Notes: generated from the letters alone by a model not told the origin. Shown: positions 36,557 to 47,157, numbered from the stretch's first letter. The stretch is 64,000 nt of DNA from Prevotella sp. P5-50 (GCF_002251295.1 NZ_NPJA01000019.1:337161-401160); one strand, 5' to 3'. Program-made: numbers and translations.

Positions 36557-37570
36557 ATGATAAACTTGACGTATATATTGAACAAAATGAAAGTAGCATC
36601 CATGGCTATGCTATTGCCCATCATCGCATGCTCGTGCTCGATGATGCACGAAGACATGGGCGAATGTAAGCAAGAACTAAGGCTGAAGTTCAAATACGAC
36701 AAGAATATGAAATTTGCCGATGCCTTCAGCTCACAGGTGAAGACTCTATCGCTGCATGCTTACAACAAGAACGGAGAAATGGTTTTCGACAAAACGGAAG
36801 CTGTAAGCGACATAGAGGCTGCAGGAGGATACATTACTCTCGACATAAAGCCATGCGTATACTCGCTACAAGTATGGGCAGAGGGCGAAAACGTGTATGA
36901 CGGATCATACAAATATTCAACTAAAGGAAAGGCAGAAGATGGTATTGAAAACCTGGACTGCAAGATAAACAGAGACGGAAGAAAGGTGGACCACGACCTT
37001 AACGCTCTGTATCACGGTATGATGGGAAACGTAGACCTGAGAATGGACGACTACGGGGTGAAGACGTTCACCATGCCGCTGACTAAGAATACCAACAACA
37101 TAAAAGTGGTGATACAGAATGCCTCGGGCAAAAAGTTGAAAGCAAGCGACTTCAGCTTCGAGATTGACGACGACAACTCATGGCTTGATTGCTATAACGA
37201 CAATATAAAAGAAGACTCGATAACTTATCGCCCATGGTCGCAATACGACGGCATTGTGGGCGCAGAAGAGAGCGAAACACAGGTGTCGGCAGTGGTGGCT
37301 GAGATGACTGTGAACAGACTGTTTGCAAACAAAAACCCACGACTAAAGGTTTATAACAACGAAAATGGAAAACTGGTGTTCAACATTCCGCTCGTAGACT
37401 ATGCGCTGCTCGTTAAGGGCAACTACAACAAGGATATGACCGACCAAGACTATTTGGACCGCCAAGACGAATATAGCTTCGTATTCTTTGTAGACGACGG
37501 CATGAACTGGCTTAGCGCCTCGATATTCGTTAACTCATGGAGAGTGGTGTTGCAGAATGTAGACATGTAG
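36557..37570 (+). CDS. FimB/Mfa2-family fimbrial anchor lipoprotein
   Basis: The product (337 residues from the ATG at 36557) has a lipoprotein signal ending LLPIIAC-SCSMMHED and starts the mature part with MGECKQELRLKFKYD, the FimB/Mfa2 motif. In Porphyromonas Mfa2 anchors the fimbria to the outer membrane and limits its length; this protein has no processing Arg-site near its N-terminus, as expected for an anchor. A later ATG at 36587 would still keep the lipobox. Confidence 0.85.
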   Translation: MINLTYILNKMKVASMAMLLPIIACSCSMMHEDMGECKQELRLKFKYDKNMKFADAFSSQVKTLSLHAYNKNGEMVFDKTEAVSDIEAAGGYITLDIKPCVYSLQVWAEGENVYDGSYKYSTKGKAEDGIENLDCKINRDGRKVDHDLNALYHGMMGNVDLRMDDYGVKTFTMPLTKNTNNIKVVIQNASGKKLKASDFSFEIDDDNSWLDCYNDNIKEDSITYRPWSQYDGIVGAEESETQVSAVVAEMTVNRLFANKNPRLKVYNNENGKLVFNIPLVDYALLVKGNYNKDMTDQDYLDRQDEYSFVFFVDDGMNWLSASIFVNSWRVVLQNVDM

Positions 37571-37618
37571 GAATGTAAGAAACACGATACTTATTATCAT
37601 AGAAAAAGATATCGACAC

Positions 37619-38671
37619 TTGATGTTTTATCATATTAAAAATATTATAATTAGAACAGTTATTGTGCCATTGCTGTGTGTGGCAATGACGGCATGTTCGG
37701 ACGACGATGGCGTAGGCGCTATCGCCAAGAACGATGTGCGCGTCGCCTTCACAATGATGGTTGCCGACGCTACATCTACACGTGCCGCAAACGAGGGGTG
37801 GGACAACTACGACCCTAAGCAACCAGGCATAGAAGATGAGAATATGATTAACACCGACGACTTACGTATAGCCATTTGCGACGGTATGGGCAACATCATT
37901 GGAGATGTGGAGACTATAACGGTGACGCCAATGAGCGACCCTTCGGGTACTAAATATGCAATAACAGGAGTATGGAAGAACGCTAAAGACGATATTGCAA
38001 GGGCTAAGAAGATAATGATTGTGGCTAACTGCAATGCTACGAAACTAAGCACAATCGACCTACCCGACTTGAAATACAACATAGATACTGAGACAAGGAA
38101 ATATATACCTATGTGGGGTGTGGCATCGCTGCCAGCACTTACATTAGGCACACAAACAGACATGACAGAGCAGATATATTTGCTCAGAGCGATGGCGAAG
38201 GTGAAAGTGGAGATGCGCTCGGATATGGCATCGTATGGATATTCCATAGGTAGCATGCACATCAACAACTATAACACTCAAGGATATTGTTTGCCAAAGA
38301 ACTATCAATCGGTAAATAAGACTCAGGAGATACGCTTCGACAATTCGCTAAACGTACTTGACAGCCGAGCGGCAAGCATAGGATTGACGGATAGAAAAGC
38401 AACATACATACCAGAATACGACAATACCAGCACAGGGGCTACGCCATCGACAATAACCGTAGATCTGAACAGAAATGGTAAGCACGAAGGCACTTACACC
38501 CTGGAGTTTCGCAATTATGATACCGACGGCAAGCCTACAGGCACACCATACGATATTCAGCGCAACCACTACTATACATTCTTGATATACAAAGAGGACG
38601 GAAAAATCATTGTTAGCCTGCATGTAAGGAAATGGAATAAGCGCGTATACGACGAAGATATAATAATGTAA
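37619..38671 (+). CDS. FimA/Mfa-type minor fimbrial subunit lipoprotein
   Basis: The 350-residue protein has a lipoprotein signal (LLCVAMTAC-SDDDG), then DATSTRAANEGWD with an Arg suited to protease maturation. A two-domain fimbrillin-like body follows (LLRAMAKVKVEMRS and IQRNHYYTFLIYKEDGKIIVSLHVRKW). The final strand resembles a donor strand. It is likely an accessory tip subunit of the Mfa3/Mfa4 type. It lies 48 bp after the anchor gene. Confidence 0.8.
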   Translation: MMFYHIKNIIIRTVIVPLLCVAMTACSDDDGVGAIAKNDVRVAFTMMVADATSTRAANEGWDNYDPKQPGIEDENMINTDDLRIAICDGMGNIIGDVETITVTPMSDPSGTKYAITGVWKNAKDDIARAKKIMIVANCNATKLSTIDLPDLKYNIDTETRKYIPMWGVASLPALTLGTQTDMTEQIYLLRAMAKVKVEMRSDMASYGYSIGSMHINNYNTQGYCLPKNYQSVNKTQEIRFDNSLNVLDSRAASIGLTDRKATYIPEYDNTSTGATPSTITVDLNRNGKHEGTYTLEFRNYDTDGKPTGTPYDIQRNHYYTFLIYKEDGKIIVSLHVRKWNKRVYDEDIIM

Positions 38672-38676
38672 AGAAT

Positions 38677-40023
38677 ATGAAGAATATTTTGCTTGCGATA
38701 TTGACACTCATAGCAACTTTGATGTTTTGTGGCTGCTCGGCTGACACTAATGAAGAGTGGGCAGAGGAGAGCAAGCCTGTGAGCGTGCGCATAAATATTT
38801 TTGCATCTGCAGGCGGAGCTTTGTCACGAGGCAGCGGAGAGCTGGAATGGACCGACGACAATAGCGACAAGGGAGAGATGATGAAAAATTGCTTCGTCAT
38901 TATCGTGCAGGACGGCATTATCAAGAATCTGCTTGTTAGCGAAGACTATACTGAGGAGAAAAGCTGGGTTGGAACGCTTACGGCAAAAATAAATCCAGGC
39001 GAGACTACTTTTTATTCGTTTGCCAATATAAAGCCGGAGGATGTGGGAATAGACTCGAAAATAGACTATTCCACCACCAACACTCCTCTACCTACAGGTT
39101 TTGACAGCAAGCTATATAGCGTGAAAGGCAATGTGCTTACGGCAGCCGACTTTCCGAAGGGAATACCTATGAGCAATAAGCAGACCATAGAGATAAAGAA
39201 GACTACTGCCGACCTGAATCTCGAAGTGATAAGAATGGTGGCTAAGGTGAAGCTGAAGATAACAAACGACACGCCAAACGAAATAAAGTTGAGGAGTGTG
39301 TCGCTAACAGATATTACCAAGAACGAGGCAAACAATCTGTATCTGCTGCCTGGCAGGGATAATGGCACAGCCGTGGAGCCAAATCTAAATCCATCGGCAT
39401 CGAAGGAGGACTACGTGATAAATTTCAACCCTGAGGTGGTGGTGGAGGCAAAGACTACGACTCCGAAGATAATATCATTCTATGTGAACGAGTCGGTAGC
39501 AGAGAATCCAAACTATTTTGTAGTGGGCGTAAAGACCGACCATGCCACGATGAACCTACGTGCAGCACTATCAAAATGGAATACCATATCACGCAATGAC
39601 TATTTGGAGATACCTATAAAGCTAAACAACTATAGAGTGAGATTTAAGGTGGAGCAATTTACAGCTATTGGCGTATTGCCCAAAGTGGAGCAAAACGACG
39701 AGAAGCTGACCATAAGATTTAAGAGCTATGGCGAATTTCATCTTATCCCTTATGTTGTGCGCTTAAGCGATGGCGTAGAGCTAACTCCGGGTACCGATAG
39801 CGAAAACGGATGGAGGTTTGATGGATGGCAAACGCAGAAGATGGTGCCAGATGGTGATGAGGGAGTATGTATTTACGACCGCATGCCTGTGGCTGTGCCA
39901 TCACGAAAGACCATAGAGGGCGTGGTGGGCAATCGCAATGGCTATGCCATTCACCAGATACTGATAGGCATAAAGGATTTGGAGTATGCCATTCCGTACA
40001 GAGTGGAAATAATAAAAGAATAA
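38677..40023 (+). CDS. Fimbrial tip-like lipoprotein
   Basis: The 448-residue product has a lipoprotein signal (ATLMFCGC-SADTN) and GGALSRGSGELEW with a candidate Arg processing site. It shows the internal motif EVIRMVAKVKLKITNDTPNE shared with Mfa-like subunits. It starts 5 bp after the previous gene. Its longer C-terminal domain lacks a clear donor strand, so it could be a distal subunit or adaptor to the large protein that follows. The exact role is inferred from order alone. Confidence 0.7.
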   Translation: MKNILLAILTLIATLMFCGCSADTNEEWAEESKPVSVRINIFASAGGALSRGSGELEWTDDNSDKGEMMKNCFVIIVQDGIIKNLLVSEDYTEEKSWVGTLTAKINPGETTFYSFANIKPEDVGIDSKIDYSTTNTPLPTGFDSKLYSVKGNVLTAADFPKGIPMSNKQTIEIKKTTADLNLEVIRMVAKVKLKITNDTPNEIKLRSVSLTDITKNEANNLYLLPGRDNGTAVEPNLNPSASKEDYVINFNPEVVVEAKTTTPKIISFYVNESVAENPNYFVVGVKTDHATMNLRAALSKWNTISRNDYLEIPIKLNNYRVRFKVEQFTAIGVLPKVEQNDEKLTIRFKSYGEFHLIPYVVRLSDGVELTPGTDSENGWRFDGWQTQKMVPDGDEGVCIYDRMPVAVPSRKTIEGVVGNRNGYAIHQILIGIKDLEYAIPYRVEIIKE

Positions 40024-40039
40024 ATCTGCTTGATATAAT

Positions 40040-43000
40040 ATGATAAAGAAGTTTAGATATATATATGTATGCTTGATAGCGGTGTTGGCATGTTGTGTCA
40101 GCACAAGTGTTAGTGCCCAGAGTGTGTTTGCGCATTATAAAGGCGTGAATGACATGCCGTATATCAGAAATCCATATGGTATAGAGATGCAGCAGGTGCA
40201 TGAGTATGAATATACATACTACGTAATGGGAGGTCGTGAGATAGACTTACCATTGCCGTTTGAAAATTATACTAAAGAACAAAATACAGACATCGAGCCT
40301 AAAGGCTACATCAGATGGTACGACTATAATACAGACATGGCTAATCCACGACTCTCTGTATATAACACTACAAACTTGAAAGAGGTCAATGACAATAACG
40401 ACAAAGCACGTGGATTGTTTGCATGGAAAAATAAGACAAATAGTGAACCTTTCGGTCCAAACCGTAATAGAGTTGGTGTGAAGTATAAAGCGCCTACCGA
40501 TGCCGATGCCGCTACATGGAAAGGTGAGGATGTTGCATGTGATGTGAGCAAATATACCGACTTTGAACCTATGGTAAGTGGCACAGACCAATACTTCACC
40601 CACGAGCCTACATTGCAGATACGCTATATCTTCCATATTCGCCCTGCAAAGGCTATGGCAGAGAATATTATAAAAACAACAGCTACCGACCTTCGCACCG
40701 CAGACTCTGACTTGACGATAGAGGACAACCGCCGTATTGTGTTTGGTGCAAAGGATGCAAATGCAAAAATGTCGGTACGTGTAAACTATAAGCCGAGCAA
40801 TTATTTCTTTTATCCTCTAAAACCAAAAGATGGTAAACAAAGGCATCTTCTCTCTTCGGACGAAGCGCATAGCATAAAACAAGCCGACTACGACAAGAGT
40901 ACACTATATAATGCCAATGGATTTGTATGGCTTGCCTATGACGAGACAAAGACAAAGTATACTGTGTTGATATCAAGTGGTACTGTACAATTGCACAATT
41001 TCACTTCCATGAACGTATTAATGAATAACGGAAATGGTTGGAAAAACTTAGATGGTACTCCTACTACGAAACCAAATATTACATTCGGTAGTATAGTGTA
41101 TCTTGTGGCTTACGCCTACTATAATAATGACTCTATCAAAGCTCCAATAGCCAGTTTTGAGATTCTATATCAGAATACTTATCCAAAGACGATGAAGCAG
41201 CTGACAGATGATGGCGATAATGAGCGTACACTTGCCTATTTTGAATCGCATTATAAGCAAGTCACAAAGCCTATATCGTTTGACGACGATAACGACAAGC
41301 TTACCATGGTGGCTCCTACAGTAGAGAACAATATGGCACATTATGCCTCAAGATGGGACAGACGTGCATATAGCTTTGTATATCCAGAGCTGCGCGACTA
41401 TGCTTGTCCTAATAGGATGGCTTTAATACATGGCGAATATGGACTGTTTAAGAGTGCTAACTTGGCTGGTATTTCTGACAATTCAGTAACTTCAACTACA
41501 GGAAAGACTTTGTACAAGTGGTGGAATTCCGCAGTTCTCCATGACCGTACACATGCAATTACTAACGGTAAGCAGTATGGATATTTCCTCTATGTGGATG
41601 CATCAGACGAAAGCCGACAGATAGCTTCTATCGACTTTAAGGCTGACTTATGCTCGGGAGCACGTCTTATATTCTCGGCTGCGGTTACTGACTTTACAGG
41701 TTCTCATGCTTCAGAACAACCTCAGGTGCTGTTCAAAATCTATGGCATCATAAAGGATGAGAACGACAAGGTGACTCATCAGCGACTGCTGACATCATTC
41801 ACATCAGGCGACTTTGCCTCTAACACAAAGGGTGGACGACAGTTAGGTACTTGGTTTCAGGTGTATAGCCGAATAGTGATGAGAAAGAATATGGGAGTGG
41901 AAAACTATTCCGACTTCCGCATTGTGCTCGACAATATGTGTGCGAATACTACAGGTGCCGACTATGCCATTGACGATATTCGACTATATATTCAGCATGC
42001 AAAGGTGGACGTGCTGCAGAATCAGCCTGCTTGTCCTGATGCTAAGAGCGGAAGCATAGCAAACCACGAGATTACACTTAAAATAACTTCGCACTACGAA
42101 AATGTGCAGGCTATAACAGGTGTGGGCAAGGAGTCGAAGTTGTTTTATCGTATATCCGATATGGATGGCAAGCCGTTTGCGGGCATCGACTATAATGGCG
42201 ACGGTACTGCCGACGAATATGGCGAGGTAACTATTCCTGCCAACTATGATGCTTCTTCTTCGGCGTTTGAGATAGACCCTGAGGGACATGTAATATTGGT
42301 GATTGACAACAGGCACTTCGATTTGCCTTTGGGAAAGAAGTTCTATGTTTCGGTGGCTTATCCTGATGCTGATGGCAATCCCGATGAATGGGGAAAGTTT
42401 ACTGATGAATGCTCATCATATAGCGATGCGTTCAGCATTGTGCAGCAGAAGGTGGTTATATCTGATGCCAACGGAAGTTTGGTTACTACGGTGAGAGTGT
42501 CGTGCGACGGCAATAGTACACCTGATGTGGATATTAATGCAAAGCTTGAGACTGCCGACAAAGTGGGCGGTGGCTCTATCTTGCTTAATAACGTGAAGTT
42601 TGACTGGTTTGTGGGAACTCCAGATGGCGCAGACAATAAGTTTTCTTCTATCTCGGGGTTGCAGGAGGCGTTAGGAAATTATCGCCTGAAGTTTCCTGAT
42701 GCGACTTCTCTTAATGCAGCATTCCAAACATCTAATCCTGCCGACTACGACATACTTGATAAATATATCAAGGGCGTAGATGGCGAGGGAACATTGGTGC
42801 TTGCTGTAAGCAACAGTCTTACGGGGTATAAGTTTAAGCAGGTGGGAACATACAAGATAGCGGCTGTTCCTATTGCAACTTCAATAAAGCAGGGAACTGT
42901 GACTTACGAAATATGTTCAGACCCTATGTACTTCACTATTCGTATTGTGGAGAATGGTCCGAAGCTTATTCTTGGTTTCGACAAAGTGGCTTATCCTACC

Positions 43001-45406
43001 GACGACCGTGCCGTGCGCATCGGTTTGCCACAAATAAGGGAGATGCTGAAGAAGGCGGATAATGGCATGCTGATATTGCCGGTGGTTGAACTTAATAATG
43101 GAAAAGACGAGAATATTGAGATTAAGTTCCTTGATGATCAAAAGGTATTTATCTCAGACAGCAACGACCCTACTTTCACTTCAACAAAACAGATTGTTGG
43201 TAAGTTGAAAGAAGAAACTTTGGCATCAGGAAAAAAGACATTGGGACTGGTGTTTGGTGATAATGTCTTGGATATTCTGCATGAAGGATATTGGTATGAG
43301 CTGAACTTCTCGTATGAACTGCATAATAGTACTACGACAGCTGCATGTCCTGGCGATTTGTTCATAACGTTAAAGGTGGTGCCAGAGTATCTTACATGGT
43401 TTCCTACCGTTGCAAACAAGCTTAATGCCAACTGGAACAACGACCTGAACTGGAAGAGATCTACGGCAGCAGAGCTATACGACAAAAATTATGAAGACTA
43501 TGGTGAGGCTACTTGTGGCAATCCGGTTAATGCAAAATTGACAAGACAACAGGCTTATACGCCAATGAAATTCTCGAAGGTTGTTATACCTGAAAACAAG
43601 TTGGTATATCCAGGACTTGGCAATATCGTTTATCGTGTGAGTAACGATATCGCTACGAAGTTGACAAACTTTAAGGGCGAGGAGGCTACATCGGGTATTG
43701 CATACGACTTTGTGGTGACATGGAACGACAATACTGCCGACCCTGACGACCATTCTACAGACGGCAACGGAACGTTTAAGTGTGAGACTTTCCATGGTAA
43801 CCTCTGCGACCAGATATTCTTCAAGGCACAAGCTGAGCTGCTCAATCAGCCATACCTTATATATAATAAGGCTTTCGTGGAGAAGGAAGTGGAGAGCAAC
43901 AAATGGAATCTCGTATCGACCCCAATGAAGAATATTTATGCTGGCGACTTCTTTGTGCCAAAAACAACAGGCAGGGAAGAATCGAAGACTGCTTTCTCGG
44001 CAATGAACTTCGATGGGACTTCTGATAATCGTGTGGCAGCCCCAGTGTATCAGCGCAATTGGGATAGTAATGCCACCCAGGTAGTAGATGGAGTTACTAA
44101 TTATAAAGCTCATGACTATAATGGCACAAATATCAGCATTGATACTATTTCAGATGCTTCGATGAATGTAGAGTCGCTATATTGGAGCCATGTATACAAT
44201 AAGCTGGACGAGAATTATTCTGAAGGCAAGGGCTTTGCTCTAAAGGCTGGCGACCAATATAAAACCCTGTCGGCAAAATGGCTATTCCGTCTGCCTAAGG
44301 AGGATGAGGAATATAAATACTTCGAACCAGATGGAGGGTATTCTGACTTGAAGGTTTCTGTGCCAAAGCCTGAAAAGTATATGCTAAATGTGCCATACTC
44401 TAATGAGCCTGGCTTGTTGGGCGAAATCTCTCAGCCGCTCACATCCAATACTCATAGCAATAATCGCTACTACATAGTGGGCAATCCGTATACTGCATCG
44501 CTTAGTATGTATCAATTCCTAAATGGAAACCCGAGCTTTGAGCGTAAGGTGTGGACTTTAGTAGATGGTGTTCTTAAGGCACATAGTGTGCCAGAGGGTA
44601 CATACAACCGCAGTCAAGATTATATCATTGAGCCAATGCAAGGCTTCTTTGTTAAGGTTAAGGAGGGCGAGACGGTTAGTCAAGCTAACTTTACTTTGAT
44701 GATGACTACAGACCGCTGGATATCTGGTGGTACTGCTGTACAGGAACCTGCTGCAGTATATATCAATGTAGTTAATGATGATAATCTGTGTTCTACAGCT
44801 AAGGTTGTGGTTTGCAATGATGCCGACGACGAATTTGTTGATGATGAGGATGTTGAGTTGCTTAACAACTCTGATATTGAAGATGTTCCGCAAGTGTATA
44901 CTGTCGCGGGCAATCAGGCTGTTGCTCTTAACAAACTCTCAAACATCAACTTCCTGCCGTTGGGCATCATTGCTAAGGTGGATGGAAATGTGATGAGTAA
45001 TGGCGCAACTGTTAATGTTGAAATATCAGCAAACCGCTATGTTACTGATAAGCTGTTTGTGTTTGATGCCAAGATGGGAACTTTCACTCCTGCCGATGCT
45101 CCAATATCTATTATGGCGAATGAGCATGGTAGATACTACATCACCACATCGACTTACAACTTGAAGCAACATAATGATGAGGCTAATATCAAGTGTTTCT
45201 CGCCTAATAGCGGTACTATAACGGTGAGTTCACCTAATATAGCTATTGCTAATGTGCGTATATACAATTTCGAAGGCTTGCTCGTAACATCGGCTTTAGG
45301 CATTAATCAAGCATCTTGGACCAAGAATATTGGTTGTGGCTTGTATATTGTAAAGGCTGAAACTAAGGATGGACAGAGCAAGACATTCAAGCTAAGTGTA
45401 AGATAA
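40040..45406 (+). CDS. Large secreted protein with T9SS type A sorting domain, fimbrial operon
   Basis: The 1788-residue product has a signal peptide (CLIAVLACCVSTSVSAQ) and ends with a type A T9SS C-terminal domain (NVRIYNFEGLLVTSALGINQ ... GLYIVKAETKDGQSKTFKLS). Between these lie several beta-rich segments without a motif I recognise. They include carbohydrate-binding-like patches and a region near residues 1250-1400 resembling the T9SS-associated repeats in large adhesins. The gene begins 16 bp after the last lipoprotein gene. In P. gingivalis the mfa operon includes the large tip protein Mfa5, which makes a fimbria-associated adhesin the best guess. No vWA MIDAS motif was seen, so it is not a plain Mfa5 orthologue. 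Confidence 0.8.
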   Translation: MIKKFRYIYVCLIAVLACCVSTSVSAQSVFAHYKGVNDMPYIRNPYGIEMQQVHEYEYTYYVMGGREIDLPLPFENYTKEQNTDIEPKGYIRWYDYNTDMANPRLSVYNTTNLKEVNDNNDKARGLFAWKNKTNSEPFGPNRNRVGVKYKAPTDADAATWKGEDVACDVSKYTDFEPMVSGTDQYFTHEPTLQIRYIFHIRPAKAMAENIIKTTATDLRTADSDLTIEDNRRIVFGAKDANAKMSVRVNYKPSNYFFYPLKPKDGKQRHLLSSDEAHSIKQADYDKSTLYNANGFVWLAYDETKTKYTVLISSGTVQLHNFTSMNVLMNNGNGWKNLDGTPTTKPNITFGSIVYLVAYAYYNNDSIKAPIASFEILYQNTYPKTMKQLTDDGDNERTLAYFESHYKQVTKPISFDDDNDKLTMVAPTVENNMAHYASRWDRRAYSFVYPELRDYACPNRMALIHGEYGLFKSANLAGISDNSVTSTTGKTLYKWWNSAVLHDRTHAITNGKQYGYFLYVDASDESRQIASIDFKADLCSGARLIFSAAVTDFTGSHASEQPQVLFKIYGIIKDENDKVTHQRLLTSFTSGDFASNTKGGRQLGTWFQVYSRIVMRKNMGVENYSDFRIVLDNMCANTTGADYAIDDIRLYIQHAKVDVLQNQPACPDAKSGSIANHEITLKITSHYENVQAITGVGKESKLFYRISDMDGKPFAGIDYNGDGTADEYGEVTIPANYDASSSAFEIDPEGHVILVIDNRHFDLPLGKKFYVSVAYPDADGNPDEWGKFTDECSSYSDAFSIVQQKVVISDANGSLVTTVRVSCDGNSTPDVDINAKLETADKVGGGSILLNNVKFDWFVGTPDGADNKFSSISGLQEALGNYRLKFPDATSLNAAFQTSNPADYDILDKYIKGVDGEGTLVLAVSNSLTGYKFKQVGTYKIAAVPIATSIKQGTVTYEICSDPMYFTIRIVENGPKLILGFDKVAYPTDDRAVRIGLPQIREMLKKADNGMLILPVVELNNGKDENIEIKFLDDQKVFISDSNDPTFTSTKQIVGKLKEETLASGKKTLGLVFGDNVLDILHEGYWYELNFSYELHNSTTTAACPGDLFITLKVVPEYLTWFPTVANKLNANWNNDLNWKRSTAAELYDKNYEDYGEATCGNPVNAKLTRQQAYTPMKFSKVVIPENKLVYPGLGNIVYRVSNDIATKLTNFKGEEATSGIAYDFVVTWNDNTADPDDHSTDGNGTFKCETFHGNLCDQIFFKAQAELLNQPYLIYNKAFVEKEVESNKWNLVSTPMKNIYAGDFFVPKTTGREESKTAFSAMNFDGTSDNRVAAPVYQRNWDSNATQVVDGVTNYKAHDYNGTNISIDTISDASMNVESLYWSHVYNKLDENYSEGKGFALKAGDQYKTLSAKWLFRLPKEDEEYKYFEPDGGYSDLKVSVPKPEKYMLNVPYSNEPGLLGEISQPLTSNTHSNNRYYIVGNPYTASLSMYQFLNGNPSFERKVWTLVDGVLKAHSVPEGTYNRSQDYIIEPMQGFFVKVKEGETVSQANFTLMMTTDRWISGGTAVQEPAAVYINVVNDDNLCSTAKVVVCNDADDEFVDDEDVELLNNSDIEDVPQVYTVAGNQAVALNKLSNINFLPLGIIAKVDGNVMSNGATVNVEISANRYVTDKLFVFDAKMGTFTPADAPISIMANEHGRYYITTSTYNLKQHNDEANIKCFSPNSGTITVSSPNIAIANVRIYNFEGLLVTSALGINQASWTKNIGCGLYIVKAETKDGQSKTFKLSVR

Positions 45407-45413
45407 TACACCT

Positions 45414-45620
45414 ATGCAGTGGGCTGTAAACACTAACATCGGAATACAATATCAATTTGCACCAAAGTTGACATTGTTTGTTGAGCCAACGCTGAATAGG
45501 TACATTCCGAATGGAAGCGAAGTCAAGAATACTTGGACAGAACGTCCATTTATATTGACTGACTTTTCGGTATTAGGCTCTCTTGGTAAGAAAGTATCAT
45601 TTTGCATGCAGTCTTTATGA
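45414..45620 (+). pseudogene. C-terminal relic of an outer-membrane beta-barrel protein
   Basis: The 68-codon ORF reads VNTNIGIQYQFAPKLTLFVE, PTLNRYIPNGSEVKNTW, RPFILTDFSVLGSLGKKV. This is the last two or three strands of a porin-family barrel (IxYxLxPKLxLxVEP, then a hairpin, then the closing strand). There is no signal peptide and the last strand is altered. It is probably a truncated gene. It starts 7 bp after the T9SS protein. Confidence 0.55.
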
Positions 45621-45656
45621 ATGATCTGTATCTATATATACAGAAAAGTCAAAAAT

Positions 45657-45738
45657 AAGATACAACTTTTTATTGATATTTCCTCGATTGGCCGTATTTT
45701 GTTTCCTCAGTTGGCCGTATTTTGTTTCCTCAGTTGGC
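45657..45738. repeat. Direct-repeat block D1: promoter copy plus three 23-bp units
   Basis: The sequence AAGATACAACTTTTTATTGA is followed by TTTCCTC(G/A)GTTGGCCGTATTTTG units at 45679, 45702 and 45725, exactly 23 bp apart. It is nearly identical to 47161-47265, in the same orientation. The first part duplicates the promoter of the ATPase gene; in D1 the -7 box is changed (TATCTTAT instead of TATCTTTG on the minus strand). Confidence 0.88.
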
Positions 45739-45824
45739 TTGTTTTGTCGTGACTCAGCATAGTAAAAGCGCGCTCTTACTATGTCTTCGCTACTCCAAAA
45801 CATCTTGCCGTAGGCTACCCCCAA
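45739..45824. repeat. Left inverted repeat with hairpin (partner 47293-47380)
   Basis: Positions 45783-45815 (33 bp) are a perfect inverted match to 47306-47338, and the similarity extends over about 86 bp. Inside it lies the hairpin CATAGTAA-10 nt-TTACTATG (45758-45783). In the right copy the stem bases differ, but pairing is kept. Confidence 0.88.
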
Positions 45825-45859
45825 AAATTAACATCTTACTCCTGCTTATTCATTTGGTT

Positions 45860-47131
45860 TTAATCTTTCAGGCATCCGATAGGAACCACATAAACCCCAT
45901 CTTTTCTTCGATAAGCGAAATCGCCTGTTCCTGTAAGTACCATCATGAAAGATGGTTCATTCATTTTTTCTGTATTTATTTTACCCGCAAGAGTTAATAG
46001 ATTTTCAGCACCCTCGTTGATGAGTTTATCACCCCCTAACTTAATTTCTATAAGTCCATATTTTCCATTGCGCAGATGTACTACGGCATCACATTCTAAT
46101 CCGTTTTTGTCGCGATAATGATACACCTCTCCATCCAGCGCATCAGCAAAAACTCGTAAATCACGAACACATAGAGTCTCAAAAAAGAGTCCCATCGTGT
46201 TGAGGTCATTAATAAGATCTTTAGGGCCAAGTCCCAAAACAGCCGTTCCAATAGATGGGTCTATGAAGTAACGGGTATTCGCTGTACGGATAGCTGTCTT
46301 GGAGCGTAGGTTAGGATTCCAGGCTTCAGAGTCCTCTATTACAAAAATCTTACGTAACGTTTCCAGATAGTTACCTGCTGTTTTTACACTAATTTCATTT
46401 TCGTCATTTGTCATCATATCAGCCACAATCGTTCCGATGGTAGCTTGTGATCCTTGGTTTCTGGCGTATGAACGTAATAGCAATCTGGTTGTTGTAGCGT
46501 TGCGATTTACTCCATCCACTCGCGAAATATCTTTTTTGATGACTGCATCCACATAGTCGAAGGCTTGTTCCAACGCAGCTTCTGCTTGTAATCCACAAGC
46601 AAATGGCCAGCCACCACGACAAATCAGATATGCCAGATCGTCTATCTTCAGTTTGTTAACTGCAACAATTTTTTCTGGTGTTTCAAATAAATGTGCCAAA
46701 CTTACTTTTCCATTTGATTCGCCAGACTCATAGAGACTCATTGGGCGCATAGTCAGCCAACAGAATCGCCCTGTTCCAGAATGTTGCATGTCTTTTTCAT
46801 CTGCAGGAACTGCGGACCCAGTCAATACAAACTGTCCCACGTCATGGCGATGGTCAACCTCAAATCTGATGGCATCCCATAGTTTTGGTGCCAGTTGCCA
46901 TTCGTCAATAAGTCTTGGTGTATCACCATCCAGCAAAACAGAAGCGTCAATCTCTGCCATTTGTAGATTAGTTTCCAATGAGGCAGGATTATCCATATAC
47001 AAGATACTGTTTGCTTGTTGTTCTGCAGTGGTTGTCTTTCCACACCATTTTGGGCCTTCTATCAAGATAGCTCCCTTGCTTGCCAGTTTCTTGGTTAGCA
47101 TTTGATCTGCGATTCTATGTTTGTATTCCAT
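45860..47131 (-). CDS. ATP-binding protein with DUF4143 (AAA_14-type ATPase)
   Basis: The product (423 residues from MEYKHRIADQML) has Walker A GPKWCGKT, Walker B-like PRLIDEWQ, and GQFVLTGSAVP after it. The DUF4143 half ends with GLECDAVVHL ... YGLIEIKLGG, an arrangement of D and E-x-K that resembles PD-(D/E)xK nucleases. These ATPases are highly amplified in Bacteroidales genomes and their function is not established; defence, transport of DNA, or selfish spread are all proposed or possible. It has its own promoter on the minus strand (TATCTTTG, 47158-47165). The gene is exactly framed by direct and inverted repeats. Confidence 0.88.
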   Translation of the reverse strand: MEYKHRIADQMLTKKLASKGAILIEGPKWCGKTTTAEQQANSILYMDNPASLETNLQMAEIDASVLLDGDTPRLIDEWQLAPKLWDAIRFEVDHRHDVGQFVLTGSAVPADEKDMQHSGTGRFCWLTMRPMSLYESGESNGKVSLAHLFETPEKIVAVNKLKIDDLAYLICRGGWPFACGLQAEAALEQAFDYVDAVIKKDISRVDGVNRNATTTRLLLRSYARNQGSQATIGTIVADMMTNDENEISVKTAGNYLETLRKIFVIEDSEAWNPNLRSKTAIRTANTRYFIDPSIGTAVLGLGPKDLINDLNTMGLFFETLCVRDLRVFADALDGEVYHYRDKNGLECDAVVHLRNGKYGLIEIKLGGDKLINEGAENLLTLAGKINTEKMNEPSFMMVLTGTGDFAYRRKDGVYVVPIGCLKD

Positions 47132-47157
47132 AGTTTCATATATTTGATATTTTGTGT

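Noticed and set aside
45679..45738. CRISPR-like array near the ATPase
   Set aside because: The 23-bp units are contiguous tandem repeats without spacers.
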